In this document: positions 28,260 to 36,800 of the stretch, one piece after another
Layout of the letters: each line of letters starts with the position of its first letter
Numbering within the stretch: position 1 is the first letter of the stretch
Notes under the pieces: generated by a model
Databases searched by the model: none
Told to the model about the DNA's origin: nothing
What the model saw: the letters and a program-made list of their open reading frames with translations, nothing else
Translations under genes and position numbers: made by a program
NCBI RefSeq assembly: GCF_018323885.1
Contig: NZ_AP024585.1
Coordinates: 1,426,001-1,490,000, forward strand
Direction: 5' to 3'
DNA: 64,000 nucleotides
Origin: Citrobacter amalonaticus
GTDB lineage: Bacteria > Pseudomonadota > Gammaproteobacteria > Enterobacterales > Enterobacteriaceae

Positions 28260-29825
28260 ATGCTCGACACAAATATGAAAACCCAGCTCAAGGCTTATCT
28301 TGAGAAACTGACGAAACCTGTTGAGCTGATTGCGACGCTGGATGACAGCGCTAAATCGGCGGAAATCAAGGAACTGCTGGCTGAAATCGCTGGACTGTCA
28401 GAGAAAGTCACCTTTAAAGAAGACAACAGCCTGTCGGTGCGCAAACCCTCTTTCCTGATCACCAATCCGGGTTCAACGCAGGGGCCGCGTTTTGCAGGTT
28501 CTCCGCTGGGACACGAATTTACGTCGCTGGTTCTGGCGCTGTTGTGGACCGGTGGACACCCGTCAAAAGAAGCGCAGTCTCTGCTCGAGCAGATCCGCGA
28601 TATTGACGGCGATTTTGAATTTGAAACGTATTACTCACTCTCCTGCCATAACTGCCCTGACGTGGTACAGGCACTGAACCTGATGGCGGTGCTGAACCCG
28701 CGTATCAAACATACGGCGATTGATGGCGGCACGTTCCAGAACGAGATCACTGAGCGTAACGTGATGGGCGTACCGGCTGTCTACGTTAACGGGAAAGAGT
28801 TTGGTCAGGGTCGGATGACGCTGACGGAAATCGTGGCGAAAGTGGATACTGGCGCTGAAAAACGCGCCGCAGAAGAGCTGAGCCAGCGTGATGCTTATGA
28901 TGTTCTGATTGTCGGTTCCGGTCCTGCGGGTGCAGCCGCAGCGGTTTACTCCGCACGTAAAGGGATTCGTACCGGCCTGATGGGTGAGCGTTTTGGCGGC
29001 CAGGTACTCGATACTGTGGATATCGAAAACTACATCTCTGTCCCGAAAACGGAAGGGCAGAAGTTGGCTGGTGCACTGAAGGCGCACGTCGATGATTATG
29101 ACGTGGATGTCATCGACAGCCAGAGCGCCAGCAAACTGGTGCCAGCGGCCAGCGAAGGCGGTCTGCATCAGATTGAAACCGCTTCCGGTGCGGTACTGAA
29201 AGCGCGCAGCATTATCATTGCTACCGGTGCGAAATGGCGCAACATGAACGTTCCGGGCGAAGATCAGTATCGTACCAAAGGCGTCACCTATTGCCCGCAC
29301 TGCGATGGTCCGCTGTTTAAAGGCAAGCGTGTGGCGGTGATCGGCGGCGGTAACTCCGGCGTAGAAGCGGCGATTGATCTCGCAGGGATTGTGGAACACG
29401 TGACCCTGCTGGAATTTGCCCCGGAAATGAAGGCGGACCAGGTACTGCAGGACAAAGTTCGCAGCCTGAAAAACGTCGATATTATTCTGAACGCGCAGAC
29501 GACAGAAGTGAAAGGCGATGGCACGAAAGTGGTTGGTCTGGAATACCGCGACCGTGTGAGCGGCGACGTTCACAACGTTGAACTGGCGGGGATCTTCGTC
29601 CAGATTGGCCTGTTGCCAAACACCACCTGGCTGGAAGGGGCGATTGAACGCAACCGGATGGGTGAAATCATCATCGACGCGAAATGCGAAACCAGTGTGA
29701 AGGGCGTATTTGCGGCGGGCGACTGCACCACCGTACCGTACAAGCAGATTATCATCGCGACCGGCGAAGGGGCGAAAGCCTCCCTGAGCGCCTTTGATTA
29801 CCTGATTCGTACGAAGACGGCATAA
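28260..29825 (+). CDS. ahpF: AhpF, alkyl hydroperoxide reductase flavoprotein subunit
   Basis: NADH-dependent FAD protein that reduces AhpC. 521 residues, as in E. coli. The N-terminal tandem thioredoxin-like domain carries SLSCHNCPD (CxxC near 129-132). The thioredoxin-reductase-like body has the FAD motif [21 protein letters not shown] near 215, the redox-active CPHCDGP (near 345-348), the NADH motif [18 protein letters not shown], and [13 protein letters not shown] near the end. ATG 28260 was chosen for its GAGGGAAGA ribosome-binding site and the MLDTNMK alignment. It follows ahpC after an ERIC repeat. Confidence 0.97.
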   Translation: MLDTNMKTQLKAYLEKLTKPVELIATLDDSAKSAEIKELLAEIAGLSEKVTFKEDNSLSVRKPSFLITNPGSTQGPRFAGSPLGHEFTSLVLALLWTGGHPSKEAQSLLEQIRDIDGDFEFETYYSLSCHNCPDVVQALNLMAVLNPRIKHTAIDGGTFQNEITERNVMGVPAVYVNGKEFGQGRMTLTEIVAKVDTGAEKRAAEELSQRDAYDVLIVGSGPAGAAAAVYSARKGIRTGLMGERFGGQVLDTVDIENYISVPKTEGQKLAGALKAHVDDYDVDVIDSQSASKLVPAASEGGLHQIETASGAVLKARSIIIATGAKWRNMNVPGEDQYRTKGVTYCPHCDGPLFKGKRVAVIGGGNSGVEAAIDLAGIVEHVTLLEFAPEMKADQVLQDKVRSLKNVDIILNAQTTEVKGDGTKVVGLEYRDRVSGDVHNVELAGIFVQIGLLPNTTWLEGAIERNRMGEIIIDAKCETSVKGVFAAGDCTTVPYKQIIIATGEGAKASLSAFDYLIRTKTA

Positions 29826-29858
29826 AAAAAGAAAGTAAGACTACACCTGCAAAATGAA

Positions 29859-29886
29859 AGAGGTGCCGACTGGCACCTCTTTTTTT
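29859..29886 (+). terminator. Rho-independent terminator after ahpF
   Basis: Perfect 9-base stem AGAGGTGCC / GGCACCTCT with a GACT loop, followed by six further T residues. It ends ahpCF, and by its A-rich left flank may also serve convergent uspG. Confidence 0.9.
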
Positions 29887-29902
29887 GTCAGTCATCAGAT
29901 GA

Positions 29903-30331
29903 TTAACGCACAACCAGTACCGGCAGCGTGGCATGACGTACCACACTTGAGGCATTAGAACCCAGCAGGTGTGTGGTAATTGACGGATTACGTGAACCAA
30001 TGACCACTACGTCAGCATTCAGTTCTTCACCCAGCTCATTGACCACGTCACGGACGCTGCCAAAGCGGACATGCTGCTTAATACGGGAAGGATCGATACT
30101 GAAGTGACCGACCATCGTTTGCAGTCGGGTTTCGGCTTCATGCTGTAAGTGTTCTTCAAAACGACGAACGTCGGCGGCGAAGCGATGCAGGCTCAGGCTG
30201 GCAGAACCAGGCAGCACATGCAAAAGATGAATGACGCCATCCTGCTGCGCCAGAAATTCAGCGTGGCGAATCGCCTTATCGCTGAGTTCCATTTCAAAAA
30301 CATCAACCGGCATAATGATTGTCTTATACAT
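29903..30331 (-). CDS. uspG: UspG, universal stress protein
   Basis: 142-residue ATP-binding universal stress protein (UspFG subgroup), cytoplasmic and usually dimeric. It opens with the typical [13 protein letters not shown] strand, and the nucleotide motif [23 protein letters not shown] fits G-2x-G-9x-G(S/N). Length equals E. coli UspG. It is convergent with ahpF and shares the terminator region. In K-12 the next gene is ybdR; here it is missing. Confidence 0.95.
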   Translation of the reverse strand: MYKTIIMPVDVFEMELSDKAIRHAEFLAQQDGVIHLLHVLPGSASLSLHRFAADVRRFEEHLQHEAETRLQTMVGHFSIDPSRIKQHVRFGSVRDVVNELGEELNADVVVIGSRNPSITTHLLGSNASSVVRHATLPVLVVR

Positions 30332-30441
30332 ACCCGTTTCTCCCTGTTAATTAATACTTAAATCATTCAAGCATATAATAATAATTCTGTCTGCTTTCTG
30401 CAGGGTATTTTTCACATGTGCGGCGATTCCTTGTTCATTCA

Positions 30442-30531
30442 CTACCAGTGATTCTCCAGGTAAAGCACGGCACCGACGATGATCGCCGCCATAATGAAGA
30501 ATCCCAGTAATATGCTGAATGTATCGTTCAT
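30442..30531 (-). CDS. Candidate 29-residue single-pass membrane protein
   Basis: A short ORF in the gap between uspG and rnk, not recognised as any named protein. It reads MNDTFSILLG, then FFIMAAIIVG, then AVLYLENHW and stop. Residues about 7-25 form one hydrophobic helix, with a polar N-terminus and a short C-terminal tail, the layout of known enterobacterial small membrane proteins such as MgtS, CydX and YnhF. The ATG is preceded by AGGTG at 5-base spacing. It lies in the place of a missing ybdR, on the same strand as uspG and rnk. Support is the ORF, ribosome-binding site and hydrophobic pattern only; a chance ORF is possible. Confidence 0.5.
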   Translation of the reverse strand: MNDTFSILLGFFIMAAIIVGAVLYLENHW

Positions 30532-30623
30532 GACCGCACCTGCCAATGAAACCGATTCAGTGTGGACGAGTCAGGAGAAAGGCGAACCAGGAAGAAAGGG
30601 TGATTTTACGGAAGATGCCGGAA

Positions 30624-30645
30624 AGAGGATGCGAGCGCATCCTCT
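30624..30645 (-). terminator. Terminator-like hairpin after rnk
   Basis: Perfect 9-base stem AGAGGATGC / GCATCCTCT with a four-base loop, about 33 bases beyond the rnk stop on the minus strand and followed by TTTCC. Probably ends rnk transcription before the small ORF. Confidence 0.7.
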
Positions 30646-30678
30646 GGGTAAAGCGGAAAGTCGCTTATGCAGATGGGA

Positions 30679-31089
30679 TTAACGCAGGAAGTCGCCAGCA
30701 GCTTCTGGCTGGTATTCCAGCTCCAGCACTTCGAGGTGGGTGGATACGCCGCCCGGAAGTTCCCAGTGAATAGTGTCGCCCACACGCACGCCCAACAGCG
30801 CTGCCCCCACTGGCGCCATCACTGAAAGTTGCGTACTGCTGTCGGTCATCGCCGCAGGATAAACCAACGTGCGCACGCGAATTTCGCCATCGCTCAGATT
30901 GCGGAATTTAACACGACTGTTCATGGTCACGACGTCATGCGGCATGGTCTCTGGCGAACACATTTGGGCACGATCCAGCTCGGCATTTAACGCGTCGGCA
31001 ATGGGTAAATCTGCATACGCGGGTTGCTCCAGTAAGCGATCGATGCGTTCTGCATCAAGGTCGTTAATGATGATAGTTGGTCTGGACAT
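30679..31089 (-). CDS. rnk: Rnk, nucleoside diphosphate kinase regulator
   Basis: 136-residue RNA-polymerase-binding protein related to GreA/GreB, named for its effect on nucleoside diphosphate kinase levels. It has a short N-terminal coiled-coil arm and a GreA-type C-terminal domain: [44 protein letters not shown]. The arm is shorter than in Gre factors, in line with Rnk not being a cleavage factor. Length matches E. coli. A hairpin with a T-rich tail sits in its leader 54-83 bases before the ATG. Confidence 0.95.
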   Translation of the reverse strand: MSRPTIIINDLDAERIDRLLEQPAYADLPIADALNAELDRAQMCSPETMPHDVVTMNSRVKFRNLSDGEIRVRTLVYPAAMTDSSTQLSVMAPVGAALLGVRVGDTIHWELPGGVSTHLEVLELEYQPEAAGDFLR

Positions 31090-31142
31090 TTTTACTCCAT
31101 GTCGTCAGTACTGCGTTTTGCCGCAGGTAATATTCCCAAAAG

Positions 31143-31172
31143 AAAACCCTCACCGTCTGGCGGCAAGGGTTT
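31143..31172 (-). promoter_or_regulatory. Terminator-like hairpin in the rnk leader
   Basis: AAAACCCT / AAGGGTTT arms with an inner CCG / CGG pairing; on the minus strand the stem is followed by TTCTTTTGGG. It lies 54-83 bases before the rnk start codon, inside the probable 5' untranslated region, so it could act as an attenuator. No gene upstream on this strand needs a terminator there. Confidence 0.4.
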
Positions 31173-31363
31173 AACTCTCCCGATGATACTGAGACTTACC
31201 CTGGGTTTGAAGTGATTTAGTTCACATTCGGGTAAATAGCTAAAAAAGCATCGCTGGTATGAATTTTATTGGATAAACGTGATCGTTCTCAAATTTGCAT
31301 TATGCTTTTTAAGCGCGCGCCGCGAGCGCGTCACTTTCTCAGCGTTCCGTTACAGGAGATCTC

Positions 31364-32200
31364 ATGAGCCAGTACGACAAAATTACTCTCAAAGATGGCA
31401 GCTATCTGTATTTTAAGGACTGGGGTGATCGCAGTGGACAGCCCATTGTCTTCAGCCACGGCTGGCCGTTAACGGCAGATGCCTTTGAAGATCAAATGTT
31501 TTTTCTGGGGTCGAAAGGATATCGGGTGATCGCCCACGACAGGCGCGGGCATGGACGTTCCGCGCAACCGTGGGAGGGGCACACGATGGATCAGTATGCC
31601 GACGATCTGGCTGAACTGACCGCACACCTGAACCTGCAAAATGCGGTGCACGTCGGTCACTCGACGGGCGGTGGCGAAGTGGCGCGTTATATTGGGCGAC
31701 ACGGGACGCAGCGCGTGGCGAAAGCGGTATTGATTGGGGCGGTGACGCCTATCATGGTGAAAACGGATTTCAACCCAAACGGCGTGCCAAAAGAGGTGTT
31801 CGACGGTATCCGTGAAGGCGTTGTCAATGACCGTGCCGCCTTTTTCTATGAACTCACTGCCGCCTTCTACGGCTATAACCGTCCGGGAGCGAAAGAGTCG
31901 AAAGCCGTGCGCGAGAGTTTTGTTGAGCAGGGATTACAGGGCTCAATAAAAGCGCTGTACGACTGCATCAAGGCGTTCTCGGAAACAGATCTGCGCGAAG
32001 ACTTGCGCAAAATGACCATTCCGACGCTGGTCATTCATGGCGATGACGATCAGATTGTCCCGCTTGAAACCTGCGGCAAAGTGGCGGCAGAAATCTTGCC
32101 CGACGCGCAACTGAAGGTCTACGCGGGCGGTTCCCACGGCATCTGCACCACCCATAAGCAGCAGATAAATCAGGATCTGCTCAACTTTATTCAGTCGTAA
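31364..32200 (+). CDS. Alpha/beta hydrolase, non-haem chloroperoxidase/arylesterase type
   Basis: 278-residue alpha/beta hydrolase of the bacterial perhydrolase (cofactor-free haloperoxidase) group. Seen: the oxyanion-hole motif [10 protein letters not shown] near 30-39, HDRRGHGRS near 58-66, the nucleophile elbow GHSTGGG with Ser at 100, the acid in HGDDDQIVP (near 228) and the catalytic His in [10 protein letters not shown] (near 257). Members hydrolyse aryl esters and, with acetate, make peracids; the natural substrate is unknown. It follows a good ribosome-binding site (AGGAG) and is divergent from rnk. Absent from this spot in K-12. A flavoprotein follows 96 bases later on the same strand. 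Confidence 0.88.
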   Translation: MSQYDKITLKDGSYLYFKDWGDRSGQPIVFSHGWPLTADAFEDQMFFLGSKGYRVIAHDRRGHGRSAQPWEGHTMDQYADDLAELTAHLNLQNAVHVGHSTGGGEVARYIGRHGTQRVAKAVLIGAVTPIMVKTDFNPNGVPKEVFDGIREGVVNDRAAFFYELTAAFYGYNRPGAKESKAVRESFVEQGLQGSIKALYDCIKAFSETDLREDLRKMTIPTLVIHGDDDQIVPLETCGKVAAEILPDAQLKVYAGGSHGICTTHKQQINQDLLNFIQS

Positions 32201-32296
32201 TCTTTAACGGATTGCTCTACGCTGATCCTCTTCCATCAGGGGGATGAGCGGAGCGCATTTCGTGCTTCGCCGACGTTAAATTCATCAGAGAATACT

Positions 32297-32920
32297 ATGT
32301 ATTTCTATCAACCCTCGCAGGGACACGGCCTGCCGCACGACCCGCTGAATGCCATTGTTGGCCCCAGGCCAATTGGCTGGATCGCTTCTCAGGACACCGC
32401 TGGCCGGGATAATCTGGCGCCTTATAGCTTCTTTAACTGTTTCAATTATCATCCGCCCATTATCGGTTTTGCCAGCACTGGCTGGAAAGACAGCGTGCGT
32501 AACATCATGGAAACCGGAGAGTTTGTCTGGAACCTGACCACCCGAGAATTAGCCAGCGCGATGAATGAAACCTCTGCCAGTCTGCCGCATGGCGAAGATG
32601 AATTTTCCGCTGCCGGTCTGACGAAGGCGGAAAGTCGGCTGGTAAAAGTGCCACGCGTTGCGCAAAGCCCGGTGAATTTTGAATGTCGCCTGTCGCAGAG
32701 TATTCAACTGACGACCGCGCAAGGTGAAGCCATCGAAACCTGGCTGATCCTCGGTGAAGTTGTCGGGATTCATATTGCCGAAACGCTGTTGGAAGAGGGG
32801 ATTTACCAGACCGCAAAAGCACAGCCCGTGCTGCGTGCTGGCGGCCCTACGGCCTACTATGCGATCAGCGAGTCGCACCGTTTTGATCTGGTGCGCCCGG
32901 ATGCGCGTGCGAAACGTTGA
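32297..32920 (+). CDS. Flavin reductase-like FMN-binding split-barrel protein
   Basis: 207-residue protein of the flavin reductase/DUF447-type FMN-binding split-barrel family. Conserved stretches are NAIVGPRPIGWIAS near residue 18, LAPYSFFNCFNYHPPIIGF near 40 and FVWNLTTRELASAMNETSA near 78, typical of FMN contacts. No signal peptide, so cytoplasmic. It lies downstream of the hydrolase and may be co-transcribed, although a hairpin-prone sequence sits in the gap. The electron acceptor and pathway are unknown. It is followed by an inverted repeat shared with convergent rna. Confidence 0.88.
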   Translation: MYFYQPSQGHGLPHDPLNAIVGPRPIGWIASQDTAGRDNLAPYSFFNCFNYHPPIIGFASTGWKDSVRNIMETGEFVWNLTTRELASAMNETSASLPHGEDEFSAAGLTKAESRLVKVPRVAQSPVNFECRLSQSIQLTTAQGEAIETWLILGEVVGIHIAETLLEEGIYQTAKAQPVLRAGGPTAYYAISESHRFDLVRPDARAKR

Positions 32921-32921
32921 T

Positions 32922-32956
32922 TTTTGACCCGGCGCGGATTTCACGTCGGGTCAAAA
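32922..32956. terminator. Bidirectional terminator between flavoprotein gene and rna
   Basis: Perfect 10-base arms TTTTGACCCG / CGGGTCAAAA flanking a 15-base loop, placed between the stop codons of two convergent genes. The A/T ends of both arms make it usable in both directions. Confidence 0.75.
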
Positions 32957-32958
32957 GA

Positions 32959-33765
32959 TCAGTAACCTACTTTGTCGATGACGAACTGCTTACCACAGTT
33001 TCCCGGATGGGGTTGCGGAGCAAACGAGTCGGCGGAGAGCGGCGCGTTGATGGCACTGGCCTTCAGCGAGAACTGGATCTCCGTCAGATAAGCCGGATTG
33101 CCGTGACAACTCAGTTTTACTGCTTTGACGGCCTCTTTTCCCCAGCGTTGGGCCACCGCTGCATCAAAGGCGCGGCGACTGACGCTCTTACCGTAATTCT
33201 CGCCCAGAAATGCCCCTAATTCGCTGGCCTTGATCTCTTTGTTCAACCGCACCATGGTGCCGAAGTACGCATCCGGGTCGAAGCCAAAACAGGCGCCGTG
33301 TTTCGCGTATTCATAGCGTTCGAGGCAAGAACGTCCGCCTGCTCCTGGCATAACGTCACTGAGTTTCGCGGCGGTTTCCAGCGAAAGTCCTGTTTCAGGC
33401 GCAGAACATTTGCGACTGGCGCGAGCTTCCGGCTGATTAGGGATCGGACGCGTGGCGCAGCCAAAGCGCATCCAGCGGCGTTCATCGACTCCGCGTGAAG
33501 CGACCGATTTCGGTAACCCTGGCCACAATCCGTGAACGGTCAGAAAATCGACTTTGTTGGCGGTCTCTTTTTGCAGGCGACACTCGTCAGGTTCACGGCG
33601 GTCCCGATCGTGCTGGCTCTGACAGAAGCCTGTCTGCCAGGAGAGCGCCAGCACATAACGGTCAAAGTCACCGTACTGCGTTGCCTGTAATTCGTTGGCG
33701 GTTGCGGTAGAAAGGGGGAGGAGTGGGGCGGCGAGCCACACCCATTTTTGCCAGGTCGGTTTCAT
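32959..33765 (-). CDS. rna: Rna, periplasmic ribonuclease I (RNase T2 family)
   Basis: Broad-specificity endoribonuclease of the RNase T2 family, mainly periplasmic. 268 residues, as in E. coli. A signal peptide ends near residue 23 (TATA). The two catalytic segments are seen: FLTVHGLWPGLP (CAS I, His) and EYAKHGACFG (CAS II, Lys-His-Gly; the usual Thr after Gly is Ala here). Several Cys residues would form disulfides. It lies between the convergent flavoprotein gene and the citT terminator region. Confidence 0.95.
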   Translation of the reverse strand: MKPTWQKWVWLAAPLLPLSTATANELQATQYGDFDRYVLALSWQTGFCQSQHDRDRREPDECRLQKETANKVDFLTVHGLWPGLPKSVASRGVDERRWMRFGCATRPIPNQPEARASRKCSAPETGLSLETAAKLSDVMPGAGGRSCLERYEYAKHGACFGFDPDAYFGTMVRLNKEIKASELGAFLGENYGKSVSRRAFDAAVAQRWGKEAVKAVKLSCHGNPAYLTEIQFSLKASAINAPLSADSFAPQPHPGNCGKQFVIDKVGY

Positions 33766-33813
33766 GATGATTCTGAACTTATATAAAATCTGAATAGTAT
33801 CTATTTAACCATA

Positions 33814-33847
33814 AAAAAAGCCCGCGAGGTGTCTTTACCCTGCGGGC
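33814..33847 (-). terminator. Terminator of the citCDEFXGT operon
   Basis: Stem GCCCGC / GCGGGC, extended by CCT pairing, with a long loop; on the minus strand it is followed by seven T residues. It lies 30-63 bases beyond the citT stop codon. Confidence 0.85.
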
Positions 33848-33876
33848 CTTGATCCATTCAGTGTTTTACGTCAGAA

Positions 33877-35340
33877 CTAGTTCCACATCGCCAGAATCGG
33901 CCAGCCAACCAGCAACAGCATCGCAATGTAAATCACCCCGAAGATGGCGCCAAGACGCCAGTAGTCTTTGGATTTAACATAGCCGCAGCCGTAGATAATG
34001 ACCCCTGGGCCTGTTGCGTACGGCGTCAGACAGCCCATGATCCCGATGGACAGCACCAGCAGGATACACAGATGTTCCATCGGCACGCCTGGGATTCCTT
34101 TACCGACCGCCAGAATCACCGGCAGCATGGTAGCCGTGTGCGCCGACAGGCTGGCAAACAGGTAGTGGGCAAAGTAGAACACCAGCACCAGCACAATTAC
34201 CGTCGCGTTAGGCGAGAACCCTTCCAGATGGGTGCTCATAGTACTGGCGAACCAGTCAATAAAACCGGAGCGGGTTAAACCGTTTGCCATGACCACGAGG
34301 GTGGCAAGGTTCACCAGCGTGTTCCAGGCGCTGTTGTATTTGGTAATGTCTTTCCACGGCACCACATGCAGCGCCAGCATCAGTGAAACGGCTAACAAAC
34401 CGACGGCGGTGGCGTCGATCATTTCACCGCCAAAGACCCATAACCCTAAGCTCAACAGAACCAGACCGATCAGCGTCCACTCTTTACGCGTCAAGGTACC
34501 CATAGTTTTGAGTTCGTCACCCGCCCACGCTGCGACTTCCGCACTGTGTGTGATTTCAGGCTTGTAGAGAACATAAGAGAGCCACGGCGCAACGATCAGC
34601 AAAATGATACCGACCGGCAGGAAGCCCAGGAACCACTGCAGCCAGCTAATCTGCACACCGGCGATTTTGCTGACAAATTCCAGACCCAGCACGTTTGGCG
34701 CAGCACCCGTAACGAACATCGAAGAACTCAGACTGGTACTGATGACCATCATCCACATCAGGTAACCGCCGATACGACGTGCGGACGGATCGTTCGGGAA
34801 CGATTTAAACAGCGGCGGCAGGTTTTTGATTACCGGGAACACGGTGCCCCCGGTACGGGCGGTGTTAGATGGCGTAAACGGCGCCAGCAGAATATCGATG
34901 ATGACAATCGCATAGCCCAGCGTCAGGGTGCGTTTGCCCATGAATTTCACCAGGAACAGCGCGATACGACGGCCAAGCCCCGTAACTTCGTAGCCCAACG
35001 CGAAGATAAACGCACCGAACACCAGCCAGACGGTGGTACTGGAGAACCCCGCCAGACCCCATTTCAGCGCCTGTTTACCGGCATCGAATGCCGGGTCCGC
35101 CAGCTCTTTGGCATCAAAGAGCAGGTAGTTGCTACCAATGACGCAGATGGTCACGGCGATAAAGCTGATCGCGGTAGCCGGAATCGGCTCCAGGATCATA
35201 CCGACGATCATCGCCACGAAAACGGCGAAGTAATGCCATGCCTGCGGGGGCATGCCGTCCGGGACAGGGATAAGAAACATGACACCCATGACGACCAGGG
35301 GAGCCAACAACTTCCATATACTATCTTTCGATAAAGACAT
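33877..35340 (-). CDS. citT: CitT, citrate:succinate antiporter
   Basis: Inner-membrane carrier of the divalent anion:sodium symporter (DASS) family that takes up citrate in exchange for succinate during anaerobic citrate fermentation. 487 residues, equal to E. coli CitT, with about 12 hydrophobic segments. Conserved stretches are APFTPSNTARTGGTVFPVIKNL near 150, VTGAAPNVLGLEFV near 215 and HTATMLPVILAVGKGIPG near 400. It is the last gene of the cit operon, 25 bases after citG, and supplies the substrate for CitDEF. Confidence 0.97.
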   Translation of the reverse strand: MSLSKDSIWKLLAPLVVMGVMFLIPVPDGMPPQAWHYFAVFVAMIVGMILEPIPATAISFIAVTICVIGSNYLLFDAKELADPAFDAGKQALKWGLAGFSSTTVWLVFGAFIFALGYEVTGLGRRIALFLVKFMGKRTLTLGYAIVIIDILLAPFTPSNTARTGGTVFPVIKNLPPLFKSFPNDPSARRIGGYLMWMMVISTSLSSSMFVTGAAPNVLGLEFVSKIAGVQISWLQWFLGFLPVGIILLIVAPWLSYVLYKPEITHSAEVAAWAGDELKTMGTLTRKEWTLIGLVLLSLGLWVFGGEMIDATAVGLLAVSLMLALHVVPWKDITKYNSAWNTLVNLATLVVMANGLTRSGFIDWFASTMSTHLEGFSPNATVIVLVLVFYFAHYLFASLSAHTATMLPVILAVGKGIPGVPMEHLCILLVLSIGIMGCLTPYATGPGVIIYGCGYVKSKDYWRLGAIFGVIYIAMLLLVGWPILAMWN

Positions 35341-35365
35341 AAGTGATTCTCCGGAAAGGATCTTT

Positions 35366-36274
35366 TCAATAATTGTGTAAATGTTTAACTTGAGAAATCT
35401 GGGCTAAAAACCACGTGACGATCAGCAGGTCGGCACTGCCGCCAGGGCTGAGATTGCGTTCAATGCAGTGGCTGTCGAACTGATGCAGATGATCGAGATC
35501 GGCGGGGGTTCGGATGCCCCCTTGTTGTAACAATGCGTTTGCCTGCTGCTGTATCCAGCGCAGTCCTGCCGCACCGCCGCGCGAGGCCACGTTGGTATCG
35601 CCGTTGCGCGCAATCAGCAGGAGTAAGGTGTCCAGCAGCGCCAGCTCGGGATCGCGTCCCTCGGCTAACAGGGCGCGATAGTGCGGAAGCGCATGGCGGA
35701 TGACTAACGGATATCCCGCTTCGGCTTCGCCACGTGCGCCGGTTAACCCCAGTTGCTGATAGAGTCGCTGGCCTGCCGTGAGTTGTTGGTTGTTGTTGCG
35801 CAGTTCGCGCTCGGTCAGGCCGCGGCAAAAGTGGGCGGCGGTGGTACAGATCGTTTCCGGGGTGATGGGCTGCTGCTGCTGATGTAGTCGGCCAATGGCG
35901 GCACACAGCAGACCGAGAGAAAAAATGCTGCCTTTATGGGTGTTCACACCCGCGGTGGCGCGAAACATGTCCGCTTCACAGGCCATACCTAACGGGCGTA
36001 AGCCGGTTAATACGGCATCGGCCGGCATCTTCGCACTGCATGCACCGTATTCAATAAAACGCGGAAGCCAGGCCTGAATCGCCAGCGCGCTGCGATGAAA
36101 ATCCGTCAGCGACATGTCTTTATGCGCGCCGCAGTTCAGACGATCGACCAGCCCGGGTTTTGGCGACAGATTGACTTCCGTCAGCATTGCACGCCACGCC
36201 AGATGGCCGTATGCGTCAAACAGCGTACGAGGAAGAGCGGTCGTTTCAACGGGCATATTGGGAATCGGCAGCAT
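35366..36274 (-). CDS. citG: CitG, triphosphoribosyl-dephospho-CoA synthase
   Basis: Makes 2'-(5''-triphosphoribosyl)-3'-dephospho-CoA from ATP and dephospho-CoA, the precursor of the citrate lyase prosthetic group. 302 residues (E. coli 292). Conserved stretches are [22 protein letters not shown] near 35, [17 protein letters not shown] near 107, [13 protein letters not shown] and [10 protein letters not shown]. The start overlaps the citX end by 29 bases; GGAGG nine bases upstream supports ATG 36274, though another ATG six codons in is possible. Confidence 0.95.
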   Translation of the reverse strand: MLPIPNMPVETTALPRTLFDAYGHLAWRAMLTEVNLSPKPGLVDRLNCGAHKDMSLTDFHRSALAIQAWLPRFIEYGACSAKMPADAVLTGLRPLGMACEADMFRATAGVNTHKGSIFSLGLLCAAIGRLHQQQQPITPETICTTAAHFCRGLTERELRNNNQQLTAGQRLYQQLGLTGARGEAEAGYPLVIRHALPHYRALLAEGRDPELALLDTLLLLIARNGDTNVASRGGAAGLRWIQQQANALLQQGGIRTPADLDHLHQFDSHCIERNLSPGGSADLLIVTWFLAQISQVKHLHNY

Positions 36275-36797
36275 GCAGCAGCGCCTCCATGTGGGCGATC
36301 AGATCGGAGAGCGTGTGAGTTTTCCCACGCGCGCATTCGGCAGCGCTCTGCTCGCACAGCAGGCAGCGGCGGGCGGGAAGGGCGAAATGACGGCGGGAGA
36401 GAATGTCGCCTCCGGGTGTGAGCACATCGATGTCCCACAAACGTCCCAGAGGATGGGTATGTTCGAGCTCAATGGTCGCGAGCTTGATGTCACGGGCCGG
36501 TGCCTCAATCGAGAGCATGCCTTCCGGCCCGCATGCTGAGGCCAGTGCAGCCTGCTCCCTGATATGCCAGCCCGCCTGTGCCGCCAGCGTACGCAGCGCA
36601 GTCACGCCATGATTAAAGAGGCGACGGGTGAGCTCGCTGTCTTTAATCGGGCCAGGTGCTACCACGGTAAAGGAGACCAGTGGAATGGGATGGCGCGCTA
36701 GCCAGACGTGTTGCCGTGCTTGTCGCGCATCCCGGCTGACGAGCAGCTCGGGAATTGAAACGGCGTGGCGGGTGGCCTGTTCAGGGAGCAGGTGCAT
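36246..36797 (-). CDS. citX: CitX, apo-citrate lyase phosphoribosyl-dephospho-CoA transferase
   Basis: Attaches the phosphoribosyl-dephospho-CoA group made by CitG to the acyl carrier protein CitD. 183 residues, as in E. coli. Conserved stretches are the N-terminal [28 protein letters not shown], and the C-terminal [21 protein letters not shown]. It starts 3 bases after citF and overlaps citG, so the maturation genes are tightly coupled to the structural ones. Confidence 0.95.
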   Translation of the reverse strand: MHLLPEQATRHAVSIPELLVSRDARQARQHVWLARHPIPLVSFTVVAPGPIKDSELTRRLFNHGVTALRTLAAQAGWHIREQAALASACGPEGMLSIEAPARDIKLATIELEHTHPLGRLWDIDVLTPGGDILSRRHFALPARRCLLCEQSAAECARGKTHTLSDLIAHMEALLHAADSQYAR

Positions 36798-36800
36798 GGC

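Noticed and set aside
34546..35334. 262-codon plus-strand frame inside citT
   Set aside because: Antisense shadow of the intact CitT gene; composition rich in Arg, Gln and Asp with no family resemblance.
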